Shown: positions 1 through 8,278, counted from the stretch's first letter. The stretch is 64,000 nt of DNA from Granulicella sapmiensis (GCA_026225395.1 JAMFSR010000002.1:35643-99642); one strand, 5' to 3'. The notes: generated by a model from the letters alone, not told the origin. Made by a program: numbers and translations.

Positions 1-1407
1 CAGCGCCAATGCACGCAACTCTCCTATAAGGAAGATGGAGCCTGTGGCAACAATGACGCCGTTGGATGGTGTGATGGCTTCTGCTTGAGCAAGTGCGCCG
101 GGGGCGTGCGGAGCGGCGTGGGCGGGGACGTCGAGTTTATGAGCTGCTGTGAGAAGCTCTTCCACGCTTGCGGCGCGGGGGTTCTGGATGGGGGCCAGGA
201 CGACGTGGTCGTGGTAGCGTTCGGGATCGCCGGAGGTGGAGTCGAAGAGTGGCAAGAGTACCTGCGCCATCTCGTCGATAGCTTTGTCCGCGAGACAGGA
301 GAAGATGAGCGTGCGGGGAAGATGTTCGGGTAGTTGTGAGAGAGCGGCACGGAGAGCCCATGCGCCGGCGGGGTTATGGGCTACGTCGAGGAGTAAAGGG
401 GCGTGGCCGCGTTGGGAGGGTATCCATTCGAGGCGACCGGGCCAGTTGGTGTTCCGGATGCCGGTTTCGATGGCTACGTTTGAGAGGTTGAAGCCGTGGT
501 TAGTGCGGAGTTCGACGGCTGTAGCGATGGCGAGTGCGAGGTTGCGCTGCTGATGCTGGCCGGCCAAGGGGGAATCGATGTGGAGCGCGGCGCCATCGAT
601 GGAGAGCGTGTACTTGTTGCGGGGGAGCAGCGAGCCTTCCGCGGAATTGCTGGCTTCAAGGCGTGTGCCGGGCAGGCAGCGGGCTGCGTCTACGCCGCGA
701 ACGTTCTTTGCCATGGCGGCTTCGCCGATGGCGGCGTTGGCTTCGGGGTGTTGGGAGAGCGTGACGAGAATGCCGTCCTGGCGCAGGATGCCGGCTTTTT
801 CCGCAGCGATGAGGCCGAGCGTGTTGCCGAGGAAGTCCATGTGATCCATGCCGATGTCGGTGATGACGGAGACCAGCGGCTCAAGGACGTTGGTGGCGTC
901 GAGACGGCCACCGAGGCCGACTTCGACGATGGCGAGCTCTACACGCTGCTCGGCAAAGTAGCAGAAGCCGACGGCGGTGAGGAGCTCGAAGAAGCTGGGG
1001 TAGTTGGGGAGCTTGTTTTCTGCGACGAGCTTTGTGGCGGCGTCATCGGCGAGGGTGAAGAGGCGGGCGAAGTCTTCGTTGCTGATGTCAGAGAGAAGAC
1101 CGTTGCTGCCTTCGACGGAGATGCGCATGCGCTCGTTGACGTGCAGTAGGTGCGGCGAGGTGTAGAGGCCGGTGCGCAGGCCGGCGGCTCCGCCGATACT
1201 CGCCAGCGTGGAGGCGGTGGATCCCTTGCCGTTGGTTCCAGCGATCAGCACGGAAGCGAAGCTGAGTTGCGGGTTGCCTAGTTCCGCAAGCAGGACGCGG
1301 ATGGAGTCGAGGGAGAACTTGCGGGGTGCGCCAGTTTTGGACGCTTTGCCGGAAGCTAACTCAGGCCCCAGCGCGGCCAGCTTTGCGATTACTTCTTCGT
1401 AATTCAT
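1..1407 (-). CDS. folC: Folylpolyglutamate synthase / dihydrofolate synthase, C-terminus cut by window edge
   Basis: Mur-ligase-family enzyme that adds glutamate to (dihydro)folate in the cytoplasm. The visible 469 codons start MNYEEVIAKL and carry the ATP-binding loop GTNGKGS at residues 57-63, followed by TSPHL, VEVGLGGRLDATN and DIGMDHMDFLG, which is the FolC signature order. The last visible part, VATGSIFLIGELR, corresponds to the extreme C-terminus of the family, so only a few residues are missing beyond position 1. The ATG at 1407 is the only good start near the conserved N-terminus. Identity is very secure. The accD gene, often the partner of folC in bacteria, lies 1.7 kb further along on the same strand, separated by a methyltransferase and a toxin-antitoxin pair. 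Confidence 0.93.
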   Translation of the reverse strand, partial: MNYEEVIAKLAALGPELASGKASKTGAPRKFSLDSIRVLLAELGNPQLSFASVLIAGTNGKGSTASTLASIGGAAGLRTGLYTSPHLLHVNERMRISVEGSNGLLSDISNEDFARLFTLADDAATKLVAENKLPNYPSFFELLTAVGFCYFAEQRVELAIVEVGLGGRLDATNVLEPLVSVITDIGMDHMDFLGNTLGLIAAEKAGILRQDGILVTLSQHPEANAAIGEAAMAKNVRGVDAARCLPGTRLEASNSAEGSLLPRNKYTLSIDGAALHIDSPLAGQHQQRNLALAIATAVELRTNHGFNLSNVAIETGIRNTNWPGRLEWIPSQRGHAPLLLDVAHNPAGAWALRAALSQLPEHLPRTLIFSCLADKAIDEMAQVLLPLFDSTSGDPERYHDHVVLAPIQNPRAASVEELLTAAHKLDVPAHAAPHAPGALAQAEAITPSNGVIVATGSIFLIGELRALAL

Positions 1408-1536
1408 CAGTAGATTCCAATTCCTAAAAGCAGCGAAGACGATGCTGCATGGGTTTCCCAAATAAAGCGCGGCGGCCGCAGGCTCTTGCGCTACTTAGCC
1501 GTGTACGCCGGGTTTGTTGTGAAAGAGGTCCCGCCC

Positions 1537-1626
1537 ATGCGCGATGTCGTGGTTCTTTTTATCTTCCTTGCCATTATCATCCTGCCGTGCGTCGCAGCCT
1601 ATCGGGCGCAGCGCCCATCCGATTAG
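1537..1626 (+). CDS. Possible 29-residue single-span membrane peptide
   Basis: A short ORF begins ATG at 1537 and reads MRDVVVLFIFLAII, then LPCVAAYRAQRPSD before TAG. It is one hydrophobic helix with charged ends, the typical form of small membrane proteins. AAAGAGGT lies a few bases upstream as a plausible ribosome site, and a GTG at 1519 is in frame as an alternative start. Its last bases overlap the 3' end of the convergent methyltransferase gene by 4 nt. No family is recognised. It could be a chance ORF; the ribosome site and hydrophobic composition are the only support. Confidence 0.35.
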   Translation: MRDVVVLFIFLAIIILPCVAAYRAQRPSD

Positions 1627-2483
1627 ATCGCAGACTGGGCTACACAGATTCTTCCAGCCCGACCGCGAAGCTCGAGTCCGTCCTTCCTCCCGGCCAGCAA
1701 CTTCTGGGTTAACGCAGGGCCGTCGAGATCCTCTACAACTTGCAAGCCTGTGAGCTTTAACTCGGTTTCTAACGTATCCGGCGTGAAGAACAGCCGGAAG
1801 GGTTCCCCTGCCTGCGCGACGCGTGAGGAGAGGGATTCGAGCATGAGCTTTTCTACGGGTGAAAGCGCTTCACTGGGCTGGGAGTAATCGAAGACGACGG
1901 CGCTGCCGGGAGCGAAGCTGCCGAGCAGCTCGGTGGTGTCGCGGAAGGCTTCGAGGGTGAGGTACGGGACGACACCGAGCCAGGCGGTGACAGTGGGGAG
2001 CTTGGGGTTGAAGCCAGCGGCGAGGAGCTGCGAGGCGAGGGTTTGGTGCTCGAAGTCTACGGGGACGTGAACGGCGGTCGGTGGGATGGCGATGCTGGCG
2101 GCGGTGAGGCGTTCGAGCTTCCAAGCCTGCGTGGCGGGGTGGTCGACTTCAAAGACACGGACGTGCGGGTAGGGGTTGCGGTATGCGAAGGTGTCGAGGC
2201 CGGCGCCGAGGACGAGGTACTGCTGGGTTTTGCGCTGTGCCACGCCGACGGCGAGGGTGTCTTCGGCGAGGCGGGCGCGGGCGACCATGAAGGCGCGCAG
2301 GGCAGCTGAGAAGGGGCGTTTGTCCGCTGACGGGGTACGGTTCAGCTCTTCGCGGAACTCGGGGCCGAGGATCGGTACGGCTAGAGGGTCTTCAAAGACG
2401 AGTGGATGCTTGTCGTGGAGTTGGTGCGCCGCGCGTCGAAGAGCTACGCGGAGAGCTGTCTTCGAGGGCAGGGCTTCGTGCAT
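1623..2483 (-). CDS. Class I SAM-dependent methyltransferase (leucine carboxyl methyltransferase-like, TIGR00027 type)
   Basis: 286-residue soluble protein. VLGAGLDTFAYR (residues 91-102) is the SAM-binding motif I, and FEVDHPATQAWK (111-122) holds the acidic residue that binds the ribose. Both are in the form seen in the PPM1/leucine carboxyl methyltransferase-like family. Members methylate carboxyl groups of small molecules or proteins; the substrate here cannot be read from sequence. It stands alone, convergent with the small ORF on one side and divergent from a toxin-antitoxin operon on the other, with only about 90 bp between them for both promoters. Family confidence is good; the physiological role is unknown. 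Confidence 0.85.
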   Translation of the reverse strand: MHEALPSKTALRVALRRAAHQLHDKHPLVFEDPLAVPILGPEFREELNRTPSADKRPFSAALRAFMVARARLAEDTLAVGVAQRKTQQYLVLGAGLDTFAYRNPYPHVRVFEVDHPATQAWKLERLTAASIAIPPTAVHVPVDFEHQTLASQLLAAGFNPKLPTVTAWLGVVPYLTLEAFRDTTELLGSFAPGSAVVFDYSQPSEALSPVEKLMLESLSSRVAQAGEPFRLFFTPDTLETELKLTGLQVVEDLDGPALTQKLLAGRKDGLELRGRAGRICVAQSAI

Positions 2484-2505
2484 CGTTTAAGTCTAGCGGG
2501 AAAAC

Positions 2506-2535
2506 TTGCTTCGCCGAATTGTCCGTCGCTACACT
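2506..2535 (+). promoter_or_regulatory. Predicted sigma-70-type promoter of the toxin-antitoxin operon
   Basis: TTGCTT (2506-2511) and TACACT (2530-2535) are separated by 18 bp and lie about 40 bp upstream of the toxin start. Inference from pattern only. Confidence 0.35.
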
Positions 2536-2573
2536 AATCGCACGTCGGACTTTATTGCAGAGGACTGCCGGCA

Positions 2574-2864
2574 TTGATATTTGATTGGGATGAAGCGAAT
2601 CGGGAGCATGTTGCGGTGCATGATGTCACTGCTCAGGAAGCCGAAGAAGTAATCCGGAATGAACCCTTTGATCTGGAAACCCAGACGGACGAAGTTGACG
2701 GCTTCCGCTATACGGAGATCGGCGAAACAAATTCGGGAAGAATCCTTGTAGTTCTTTCCACCGTTCGAGGCAATGCCATCCGAGTGATTAGTGCATGGGA
2801 CGCTCCAAAAGCCTACAAAGTTTTCTATTTGAAGCAACGGGTGAAACCAACATGGAACAAATGA
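2574..2864 (+). CDS. BrnT family toxin (type II toxin-antitoxin, ribonuclease-fold)
   Basis: 96-residue protein starting at a TTG codon, with AGAGGA about nine bases upstream. The N-terminus FDWDEANREHV and the later VVLSTVRGNAIRVISAWDA fit the BrnT/DUF497 family. Characterised BrnT toxins are RelE-fold ribonucleases that block translation. The usual motif order (WD near the start, a basic-rich strand, then an RVISA strand) is present, so the gene looks intact. It overlaps the next gene by 13 bp in toxin-first order, as in brnTA loci. The partner is not a typical BrnA but a CopG-type antitoxin. Target specificity is not deducible. Confidence 0.8.
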   Translation: MIFDWDEANREHVAVHDVTAQEAEEVIRNEPFDLETQTDEVDGFRYTEIGETNSGRILVVLSTVRGNAIRVISAWDAPKAYKVFYLKQRVKPTWNK

Positions 2865-3145
2865 CAATCCCAAAGTTCGCCACCGAAGCTGAAGAAGCAG
2901 ATTGGTGGTTTACGCATCAGGATCAGTTGCTTGAAGAGTTTGAGCTGGCTGCAAAAGAACGCAGATTGGGTCAGGGAACAGCCATGCGTCGTGCCCTTGC
3001 GGCTGATACCGGAGTTCAACTTGATCCAGAAGACGCCGCGAAGGCCCGCGCTTTTGCTGCGAAGCACGGGATGAGCTATGAAACCTACGTGAAGAAACTC
3101 GTTCACGTAGCGCTGCAAAACGATCTCGAAGCGGACGCAGCTTAG
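2852..3145 (+). CDS. CopG-type antitoxin (type II toxin-antitoxin)
   Basis: 97-residue protein beginning MEQMTIPKFATEAEEADWW. IPKF.TEAEEADWW followed by a C-terminal QLDPEDAAKARAFAAKHGMSYETYVKKL segment is typical of the family called CopG antitoxin of type II TA systems. The C-terminal part resembles a ribbon-helix-helix DNA-binding domain, and the N-terminal part would wrap the toxin. I chose the ATG at 2852 because the conserved N-terminus starts there; an upstream in-frame codon would only add residues read through the toxin gene. Its stop codon overlaps the convergent accD stop by 4 nt. The complex probably represses its own promoter, as is usual for such pairs. Confidence 0.8.
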   Translation: MEQMTIPKFATEAEEADWWFTHQDQLLEEFELAAKERRLGQGTAMRRALAADTGVQLDPEDAAKARAFAAKHGMSYETYVKKLVHVALQNDLEADAA

Positions 3146-4011
3146 CTGGCTTTCGGCAATTCCTGGTTTTTCGCCGTCGTCATCCATCCCAGCGCTTGTG
3201 CCAGATACCCCTTCAGGTCTTTGCGGGCTACGATTGCGTCCAGAAAACCGTGTGTCAGCAGGAACTCGGAGCGCTGGAAGCCTTCGGGGAGCTTCTGGCG
3301 GATGGTTTGCTCGATGACGCGGGGGCCAGCGAAGCCGATGAGGGCACCGGGTTCGGCGATGTTGAGATCGCCCAGCATGGCGAAGCTCGCAGTGACGCCG
3401 CCGGTGGTGGGGTCGGTGAGGAGTGAGATGTAAGGGATTTTTTCGTTGTCCATTTTGGCGAGGCCGACGGAGACTTTTGCGAGCTGCATGAGGCTGGCGA
3501 TGCCTTCCATCATGCGGGCGCCGCCGGAGGCTGAGACGATGATCAACGGGACACGCTTGTCGAGGGCGCGGTCAACAGCGCGGGCGATGGTCTCGCCGAC
3601 GACGGAGCCCATGGAGCCGCCGATAAAGCCGTACTCCATGACGGAGAGGACTATGGGCTGGCCTTCGATCTTGCCGACGGCGTTGATGATGGCGTCGTTA
3701 AGGCCGGTTTTCTTCTGGGCCTGCACGAGGCGCTGCTTATAGGGCTTGAGGTCGGTGAACTGGAGCGGGTCGGTGGACTTGAGTTCAAGGTCGACGAGTT
3801 CGTAGCCGGGGTCGAGGAGGTTTTCGATGCGGGAGCGGGCGTCCAACTTGAAGTGACGGCCGCAGTTGGGGCAGACCTGCAGATTGGCTTCCAGATCAGG
3901 TTTGAAGAGCACCTTGCCGCACTGGCCGCACTTGGTCCACAGGCCTTCGGTCCGCACCTCGTGGTCGGGCGTGGGTTGGATTTCGTGGTTTTCGCGCTTG
4001 AACCAACTCAT
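3142..4011 (-). CDS. accD: Acetyl-CoA carboxylase carboxyltransferase subunit beta
   Basis: 289-residue subunit that works with AccA to move the carboxyl group from biotin to acetyl-CoA, the first committed step of fatty-acid synthesis. The N-terminal zinc ribbon is complete (C28, C31, C47, C50 in CGQCGK and CPNCGRH). The crotonase-fold core is recognisable from YGFIGGSMGSVVGE, SASGGARMMEG and DPTTGGVTASFA. I placed the start at the ATG at 4011 (MSWFKRENHE) because the family begins there and AGGAG lies upstream. A TTG 14 codons earlier is possible but adds unrelated residues. No accA is visible in this window. Confidence 0.96.
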   Translation of the reverse strand: MSWFKRENHEIQPTPDHEVRTEGLWTKCGQCGKVLFKPDLEANLQVCPNCGRHFKLDARSRIENLLDPGYELVDLELKSTDPLQFTDLKPYKQRLVQAQKKTGLNDAIINAVGKIEGQPIVLSVMEYGFIGGSMGSVVGETIARAVDRALDKRVPLIIVSASGGARMMEGIASLMQLAKVSVGLAKMDNEKIPYISLLTDPTTGGVTASFAMLGDLNIAEPGALIGFAGPRVIEQTIRQKLPEGFQRSEFLLTHGFLDAIVARKDLKGYLAQALGWMTTAKNQELPKAS

Positions 4012-4135
4012 CGGCTTGGGGCTGCTCCTTTTAGGACGGCAGAACGGCCCCAATGGAGGAGGGCCTTCGTTTATTGTAGCGAAGGCCCTGCCGGTTGTGT
4101 TTGGCTTGCGCCGAAAGTTGTTTCGCTACAGCGAC

Positions 4136-4408
4136 TTAGCAGGCGGCCCAAGCTGGAGCTCCACCGAGTAAAGCGGCTGCAGAGTGCTGCGGCGCGCCGG
4201 ACCACTCCGGCAGGTTGAAGCCGGTGGTGGGGTGCGCAGAGGCGTGGTTCGAGGTCATGTGGTGGTCGCGCAGGGCCTGCGTGATCTCCTCGCGGCGCTG
4301 TTCGCGCTCCTGTGGGGAAGTGCGCGTGAAGTAGACCAGGAAGCCCTGGCCGCAAACGGTGCAACGAACGTCACTGGCGGTGTTGGAAGCCTTGCAAAGT
4401 ACCTGCAT
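4136..4408 (-). CDS. Small hypothetical protein with a CxxC knuckle
   Basis: 90-residue protein starting MQVLCKASNT with a good ribosome site (GAGGA, seven bases upstream). It has one CTVCGQGF knuckle at residues 16-23, a lysine-poor, arginine/glutamate-rich helix (SPQEREQRREEITQALRDHH) and a low-complexity Ala/Gly tail. The CxxC plus nearby histidines (HH at 49-50) could bind zinc, but a second CxxC is lacking. It is divergent from thrS, with about 250 bp between the starts. I do not recognise a named family. The coding call rests on the ribosome site and the clean protein-like composition. Confidence 0.6.
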   Translation of the reverse strand: MQVLCKASNTASDVRCTVCGQGFLVYFTRTSPQEREQRREEITQALRDHHMTSNHASAHPTTGFNLPEWSGAPQHSAAALLGGAPAWAAC

Positions 4409-4661
4409 GAGATTGTCCTCGAAGATTGAATTTGTCTTTCTAACCGCGTAGCCCGTTGACTCTGTTTCTATTGACACAGTAGGTCCCGCGGCAGCGATGC
4501 GCGATGCCTCTTCGGCTCTCCCGGCCTACAACTCTCCTGAAGGGCTTGCGAGCAAAAGTCACCGTGGAGGTGGTTACCGAGTCGTGCCCTCGCAGAGGAT
4601 GGGTAGGCCTGCCAGGAACGCCTTACGGGACAATGCACTATCCTTGATAGTTGTGAGTGAC

Positions 4662-6692
4662 ATGATCAAGATTCAGCTTCCAGATGGTTCTATTCGCGAG
4701 GTTCCCAAGGGCACCTCCGCGCTCGATATTGCTAACAGCATCTCCCCACGACTGGCCGCGGCCGTCGTCGTAGCCCGCGTTCGATCGCTTGAGCCTGCCC
4801 CTGCCACCAACAATGAAGCTGCACTCGAGGCCAGTGAGGAGGCAATGTACTCCAGCCATGCGCCGGGGTCCGCTGCCGCGCGCATTGTCGACCTGAACAT
4901 GCCGCTGACTGAGGATGTGGCGCTGGAGCTACTGAAGGAGAACGACCCTGCCGCGCTGAAGGTGGTGCGGCATAGCGCGGCGCATGTGATGGCTACGGCG
5001 ATCCTTGAGCTGTTCCCGGAGACCAAGCTTGGCCACGGGCCGGCTACGGACAACGGATTCTTCTATGACGTTTATCGCGATGTGCCGTTCACGGAGCTTG
5101 ACCTTGCTGCTATTGAGGGCCGCATGGCTGAGGTGGTGAGGCGCGACGAGCCTTTCGTGCGCGTGGAAGAATCGCGCGATAAAGGTCTGACGGATTACGC
5201 GGCGCAGGGCGAGTTCATGAAGATCCATTTCATCGAGCGCTTCACGAAGCCTGGTGATGAAATCTCGCTCTATAAGAACGGTGGCTTTACCGACTTCTGC
5301 CGTGGGCCGCATGTGCCAAGCACTGGCCGCGTGAAGGCGTTCAAGGTGATGTCGATTGCAGGAGCTTACTGGCTGGGCGATGAGAAGAACCAGCAGCTAC
5401 AGCGCATCTATGGCACGGCATTCTTTAACGCGAAGGACCTCGATGCGCACTTCAAGCATCTGGAAGAGATCAAGGCGCGCGACCATCGTGTGCTGGGCAA
5501 GCAGCTAGATCTGTTCTCGATCCAGGAAGTCGCCGGCGCGGGGTTGATCTTCTGGCATCCGAAGGGCGGGCTGATCCGCAAGACGATGGAAGACTGGATG
5601 CGCGATGAGTGCGTACGGCGCGGGTACAACCTCGTCTACACGCCGCACATCATGCGGCGCGAGTTATGGAAGATATCGGGGCATGAAGGCTTCTACTCCG
5701 AGAACATGTATCCGCCGATGGAGCTTGATGACGCGGAGTACCGGCTGAAGCCGATGAACTGTCCCGGCCATATCTTGATTTATAAGAACTCGCCGAAGAG
5801 CTATCGCGATCTGCCGGCGCGCTATGCGGAGCTGGGCAATGTGTATCGCTATGAGCGGTCGGGCACGATGCATGGGCTGCTGCGCGTGCGCGGCTTTACG
5901 CAGGATGACGCGCATATCTTCTGCACGCCGGAACAGGTCGTCAGCGAGATCGAGGCTTGTCTTGATTTTGCCGAGGCTGTGCTGAAGACGTTCGGGTTCA
6001 AGGAGTATCGTGTGGAGCTTTCGACGCGTGATCCGAACAAGGCTGGTGAGTTTGTCGGTACGGAAGAAGACTGGGCTAGTGCAGAAGGCGCGTTGACTGG
6101 CGTGCTCAGCGGGCGCGGGCTTAGCTTCCAGAGCTTCCCCGGCGAGGCCGCGTTCTATGGACCGAAGATCGACATCAAACTCGTCGATGTGTTGGGGCGG
6201 TTGTGGCAGCTTTCGACGGTGCAGTTCGACTTCAACCTGCCGAGGCGTTTTGAGTTGGAGTACATCGGGGAAGATGGCGCGCGGCACCAGCCGGTGATGG
6301 TGCATCGTGCGTTGTTCGGTTCCGTGGAGCGCTTCTTTGGTGTGTTGATCGAGCACTACGCGGGAGCGTTCCCGATGTGGCTTGCGCCGGTACAGGTGGG
6401 ACTGGTGCCGATCAGCGAGAAGCACTTGGAGTATGCGCACAGTGTGAAGGCTCGGCTCGAAGCTGCGGGGCTGCGGGTGGAGCTTGATACGAGCAACAAC
6501 AAGATGCAGGGCAAGATTCGCGACTTTGGGCTGCAGAAGATTCCGTTCATCCTGATCATGGGTGATAAGGAGTCGGCGACCGACTCGGTGAGCGTGCGTG
6601 TGCGCGCGAAGGGTGATGAGGGCTCGGTGACGGTTGAAGCGTTTTTGGAACGGGTGAAGAAGCTCGTTGGTGAACATTCGATGGAGCTGTAG
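4662..6692 (+). CDS. thrS: Threonyl-tRNA synthetase
   Basis: 676-residue class II synthetase that charges tRNA-Thr. Order of domains: TGS (from MIKIQLPDGS), editing domain with HSAAH (104-108) and CRGPH, then the catalytic core with KPMNCPGH (zinc-binding Cys), RVRGFTQDDAH and VMVHRAL, and the anticodon-binding domain. All zinc and editing residues are present. Compared with the Escherichia coli enzyme there is an extra segment of about 35 residues inside the TGS domain (roughly 42-74, Ala/Glu-rich). The start at 4662 gives the family N-terminus; a GTG three codons upstream is in frame. The gene overlaps the next one by one base (TAGTG), so they are probably co-transcribed. Confidence 0.97.
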   Translation: MIKIQLPDGSIREVPKGTSALDIANSISPRLAAAVVVARVRSLEPAPATNNEAALEASEEAMYSSHAPGSAAARIVDLNMPLTEDVALELLKENDPAALKVVRHSAAHVMATAILELFPETKLGHGPATDNGFFYDVYRDVPFTELDLAAIEGRMAEVVRRDEPFVRVEESRDKGLTDYAAQGEFMKIHFIERFTKPGDEISLYKNGGFTDFCRGPHVPSTGRVKAFKVMSIAGAYWLGDEKNQQLQRIYGTAFFNAKDLDAHFKHLEEIKARDHRVLGKQLDLFSIQEVAGAGLIFWHPKGGLIRKTMEDWMRDECVRRGYNLVYTPHIMRRELWKISGHEGFYSENMYPPMELDDAEYRLKPMNCPGHILIYKNSPKSYRDLPARYAELGNVYRYERSGTMHGLLRVRGFTQDDAHIFCTPEQVVSEIEACLDFAEAVLKTFGFKEYRVELSTRDPNKAGEFVGTEEDWASAEGALTGVLSGRGLSFQSFPGEAAFYGPKIDIKLVDVLGRLWQLSTVQFDFNLPRRFELEYIGEDGARHQPVMVHRALFGSVERFFGVLIEHYAGAFPMWLAPVQVGLVPISEKHLEYAHSVKARLEAAGLRVELDTSNNKMQGKIRDFGLQKIPFILIMGDKESATDSVSVRVRAKGDEGSVTVEAFLERVKKLVGEHSMEL

Positions 6693-7177
6693 TGGAACTC
6701 ATACAACTGGAAACGAGGATCGCAGCGCCCGCAGAGCGCTGCTTTCTTTTGTCTCTCAACATCGACTTACACAAGCAAAGCACTGTGCAAACCAGCGAAG
6801 AAGCTATTGCGGGAGTTACAAGTGGCATCATCGGTCCAGGCGAACGAGTGACCTGGCGAGGTCGCCATTTCGGTTTGATGTTGACACATGAGACGCTGAT
6901 TTCACAATATGATCGCCCGAACCACTTTCAAGACATTATGCTGCGCGGAATGTTTCGAAGCTTCGAGCACGATCACTTCTTTGACACGCTCGAAGACGGC
7001 ACCACCCTGATGCGAGATGAGCTTAGGTTTGCCGCGCCGTTGGGACCATTAGGCCGCATTGCGGATGTTCTTTTCCTGCAAAGCTATCTGTCTCGTTTCC
7101 TGGCGCAGCGAAATGACTTGATCCGTACGATTGCAGAGGGCGACCCTAACGTTTGGCAGCCGCTTATCGAAACGTAG
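6692..7177 (+). CDS. SRPBCC (START/Bet v1-fold) family protein, first paralogue
   Basis: 161-residue protein starting at a GTG that overlaps the thrS stop; GGAG in the thrS tail is the ribosome site. It has the SRPBCC pattern: an opening strand ETRIAAPAERCF, a middle SGIIGPGERVTWRGRHFG, then FEHDHFFDTLEDGTTLMRDELRF and a C-terminal helix. Such domains have a deep hydrophobic cavity and bind lipids, hydrophobic ligands or nucleotide-like molecules. It is clearly paralogous to the protein at 7730 (shared GHIG/GIIGPGERVTW, HDH-F, LRDE-RFA and GPLGR motifs). The ligand is unknown. It has no signal peptide, so a cytoplasmic location is likely. Confidence 0.8.
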   Translation: MELIQLETRIAAPAERCFLLSLNIDLHKQSTVQTSEEAIAGVTSGIIGPGERVTWRGRHFGLMLTHETLISQYDRPNHFQDIMLRGMFRSFEHDHFFDTLEDGTTLMRDELRFAAPLGPLGRIADVLFLQSYLSRFLAQRNDLIRTIAEGDPNVWQPLIET

Positions 7178-7205
7178 CGGCCCGCTTATTTGCATCTCAT
7201 CATGC

Positions 7206-7724
7206 ATGAGCAAACTCGCCGTTCCCGTTTCCGCCAAAGATCACATTGAAGGTTCTGCCGACGCTCCCGTCACGCTGGTGGAGTATGGTGACTTTCAGTG
7301 CCCGTCCTGCGGACAGGCTGCGCCTATCGTCAAGAAGCTGCAGACGCACTTCGGCGATAAGCTGCGGTTTGTGTTTCGCAACTTCCCGCTGGAGATGCAT
7401 CCCTGGGCCGAGCATGCTGCTGAAGGTGCTGAGTTCCCTGGCGCTCACAACAAGTTCTGGGAGATGCACGATGCGATGTTCAAGCACCAGTCGAACCTGG
7501 CGGACACAGCGCTGGTGAAGATGGTCAAAGAGCTTGGCTTACCGGCGGACGAACTCAGCAAGGCGCTCGCTGACGGAAAGTACGGTGCTAAGGTCAAGGC
7601 TGACTTTGACGGCGGTGTGAAGTCCGGCGTCACCGGCACGCCGATGTTCTATCTCAACGGACAGCGTTACGATGACTCCTACGACTACGACACGATCGCA
7701 GCCGCCATCGAATCGCTGATCTGA
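7206..7724 (+). CDS. DsbA-family thioredoxin-like protein without signal peptide
   Basis: 172 residues. The active site CPSC (C32-C35) sits in EYGDFQCPSCGQ, and TGTPMFYLNGQ carries the cis-proline loop, so the thioredoxin core with a DsbA-type helical insertion (about 60-140) is complete. The start MSKLAVPVSAKDHIEG has no hydrophobic leader, so the protein is predicted to be cytoplasmic, closer to FrnE/DSBA-oxidoreductase-like proteins than to periplasmic DsbA. It lies between two paralogous SRPBCC genes with gaps of 28 and 5 bp, so the three are probably one transcript with thrS. The role is probably thiol-disulfide exchange or peroxide detoxification; partners are unknown. Confidence 0.85.
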   Translation: MSKLAVPVSAKDHIEGSADAPVTLVEYGDFQCPSCGQAAPIVKKLQTHFGDKLRFVFRNFPLEMHPWAEHAAEGAEFPGAHNKFWEMHDAMFKHQSNLADTALVKMVKELGLPADELSKALADGKYGAKVKADFDGGVKSGVTGTPMFYLNGQRYDDSYDYDTIAAAIESLI

Positions 7725-7729
7725 ACACA

Positions 7730-8278
7730 GTGCTGCGTATGACGCTTGCTCCCATCGACACCATCCACGAGTCCGTCACCATTCACGCGCCTATCGAGCG
7801 CTGCTTTGGTCTCTCTACACGCATTGAGCTCGTACAGCGGACGCTTGGCATGACGCCCATTGCGGGTATTACCACTGGCCATATTGGCGCGGAGAGCCGG
7901 GTGACGTGGAGTGGATGGAAGTTCGGGTTGCCGACGAAACATCACACACTCATCACCGCGTTTGAACCGCCCCACGCCGACTCTGGGACGAGCACAACTG
8001 CGTTCTTTCAAGACACGCAGGAGCGCGGACGCTTCGCCTTCTTTCAGCATGACCACTCCTTCACAGAAGAGGTCGATGGCGAATGCACAACGGTTCTGCG
8101 CGATGAAGTGCGCTTCGCTTTACTATTTGGTCCACTGGGTCGCCTCGCAGCAAAGTTCCTGCTCGCGCCGCACATTCGCAAGCTCGCACGGCAACGGTTC
8201 GCGATGATCAAGGAATTGGCTGAAGGCGAAGGCTGGCGCGAGTGGGTGGAAGAAACCGCCCTCGCCAAGGAACCTTAG
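7730..8278 (+). CDS. SRPBCC family protein, second paralogue
   Basis: 182-residue paralogue of the protein at 6692, with matching blocks APIERCFGLSTRIELVQ, GHIGAESRVTWSGWKFG, FFQHDHSFTEEV, VLRDEVRFA and FGPLGRLAAKF. It differs by an insertion of about 20 residues (ADSGTSTTAFFQDTQERGR) in the central sheet. It starts 5 bp after the DsbA-like gene; GTG at 7730 or ATG at 7739 could be the start, and neither has a strong ribosome site. Its stop overlaps the convergent lysine-rich gene by 4 nt. A ligand-binding or cyclase/dehydrase-like role is possible, but no catalytic residue can be assigned. Confidence 0.78.
   Translation: MLRMTLAPIDTIHESVTIHAPIERCFGLSTRIELVQRTLGMTPIAGITTGHIGAESRVTWSGWKFGLPTKHHTLITAFEPPHADSGTSTTAFFQDTQERGRFAFFQHDHSFTEEVDGECTTVLRDEVRFALLFGPLGRLAAKFLLAPHIRKLARQRFAMIKELAEGEGWREWVEETALAKEP

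Noticed and set aside
496..1149. Plus-strand open frame of 217 codons, Glu/Ala/Gly-rich
   Set aside because: It is antisense to folC, which reads cleanly with all family motifs.
4409..4661. T-box or other riboswitch leader of thrS
   Set aside because: I could not find a T-box motif (AGGGTGGNACCGCG) or a clear antiterminator hairpin in the short leader.
5664..6677. Minus-strand open frame of 337 codons
   Set aside because: It lies antisense to thrS, whose catalytic motifs are complete.
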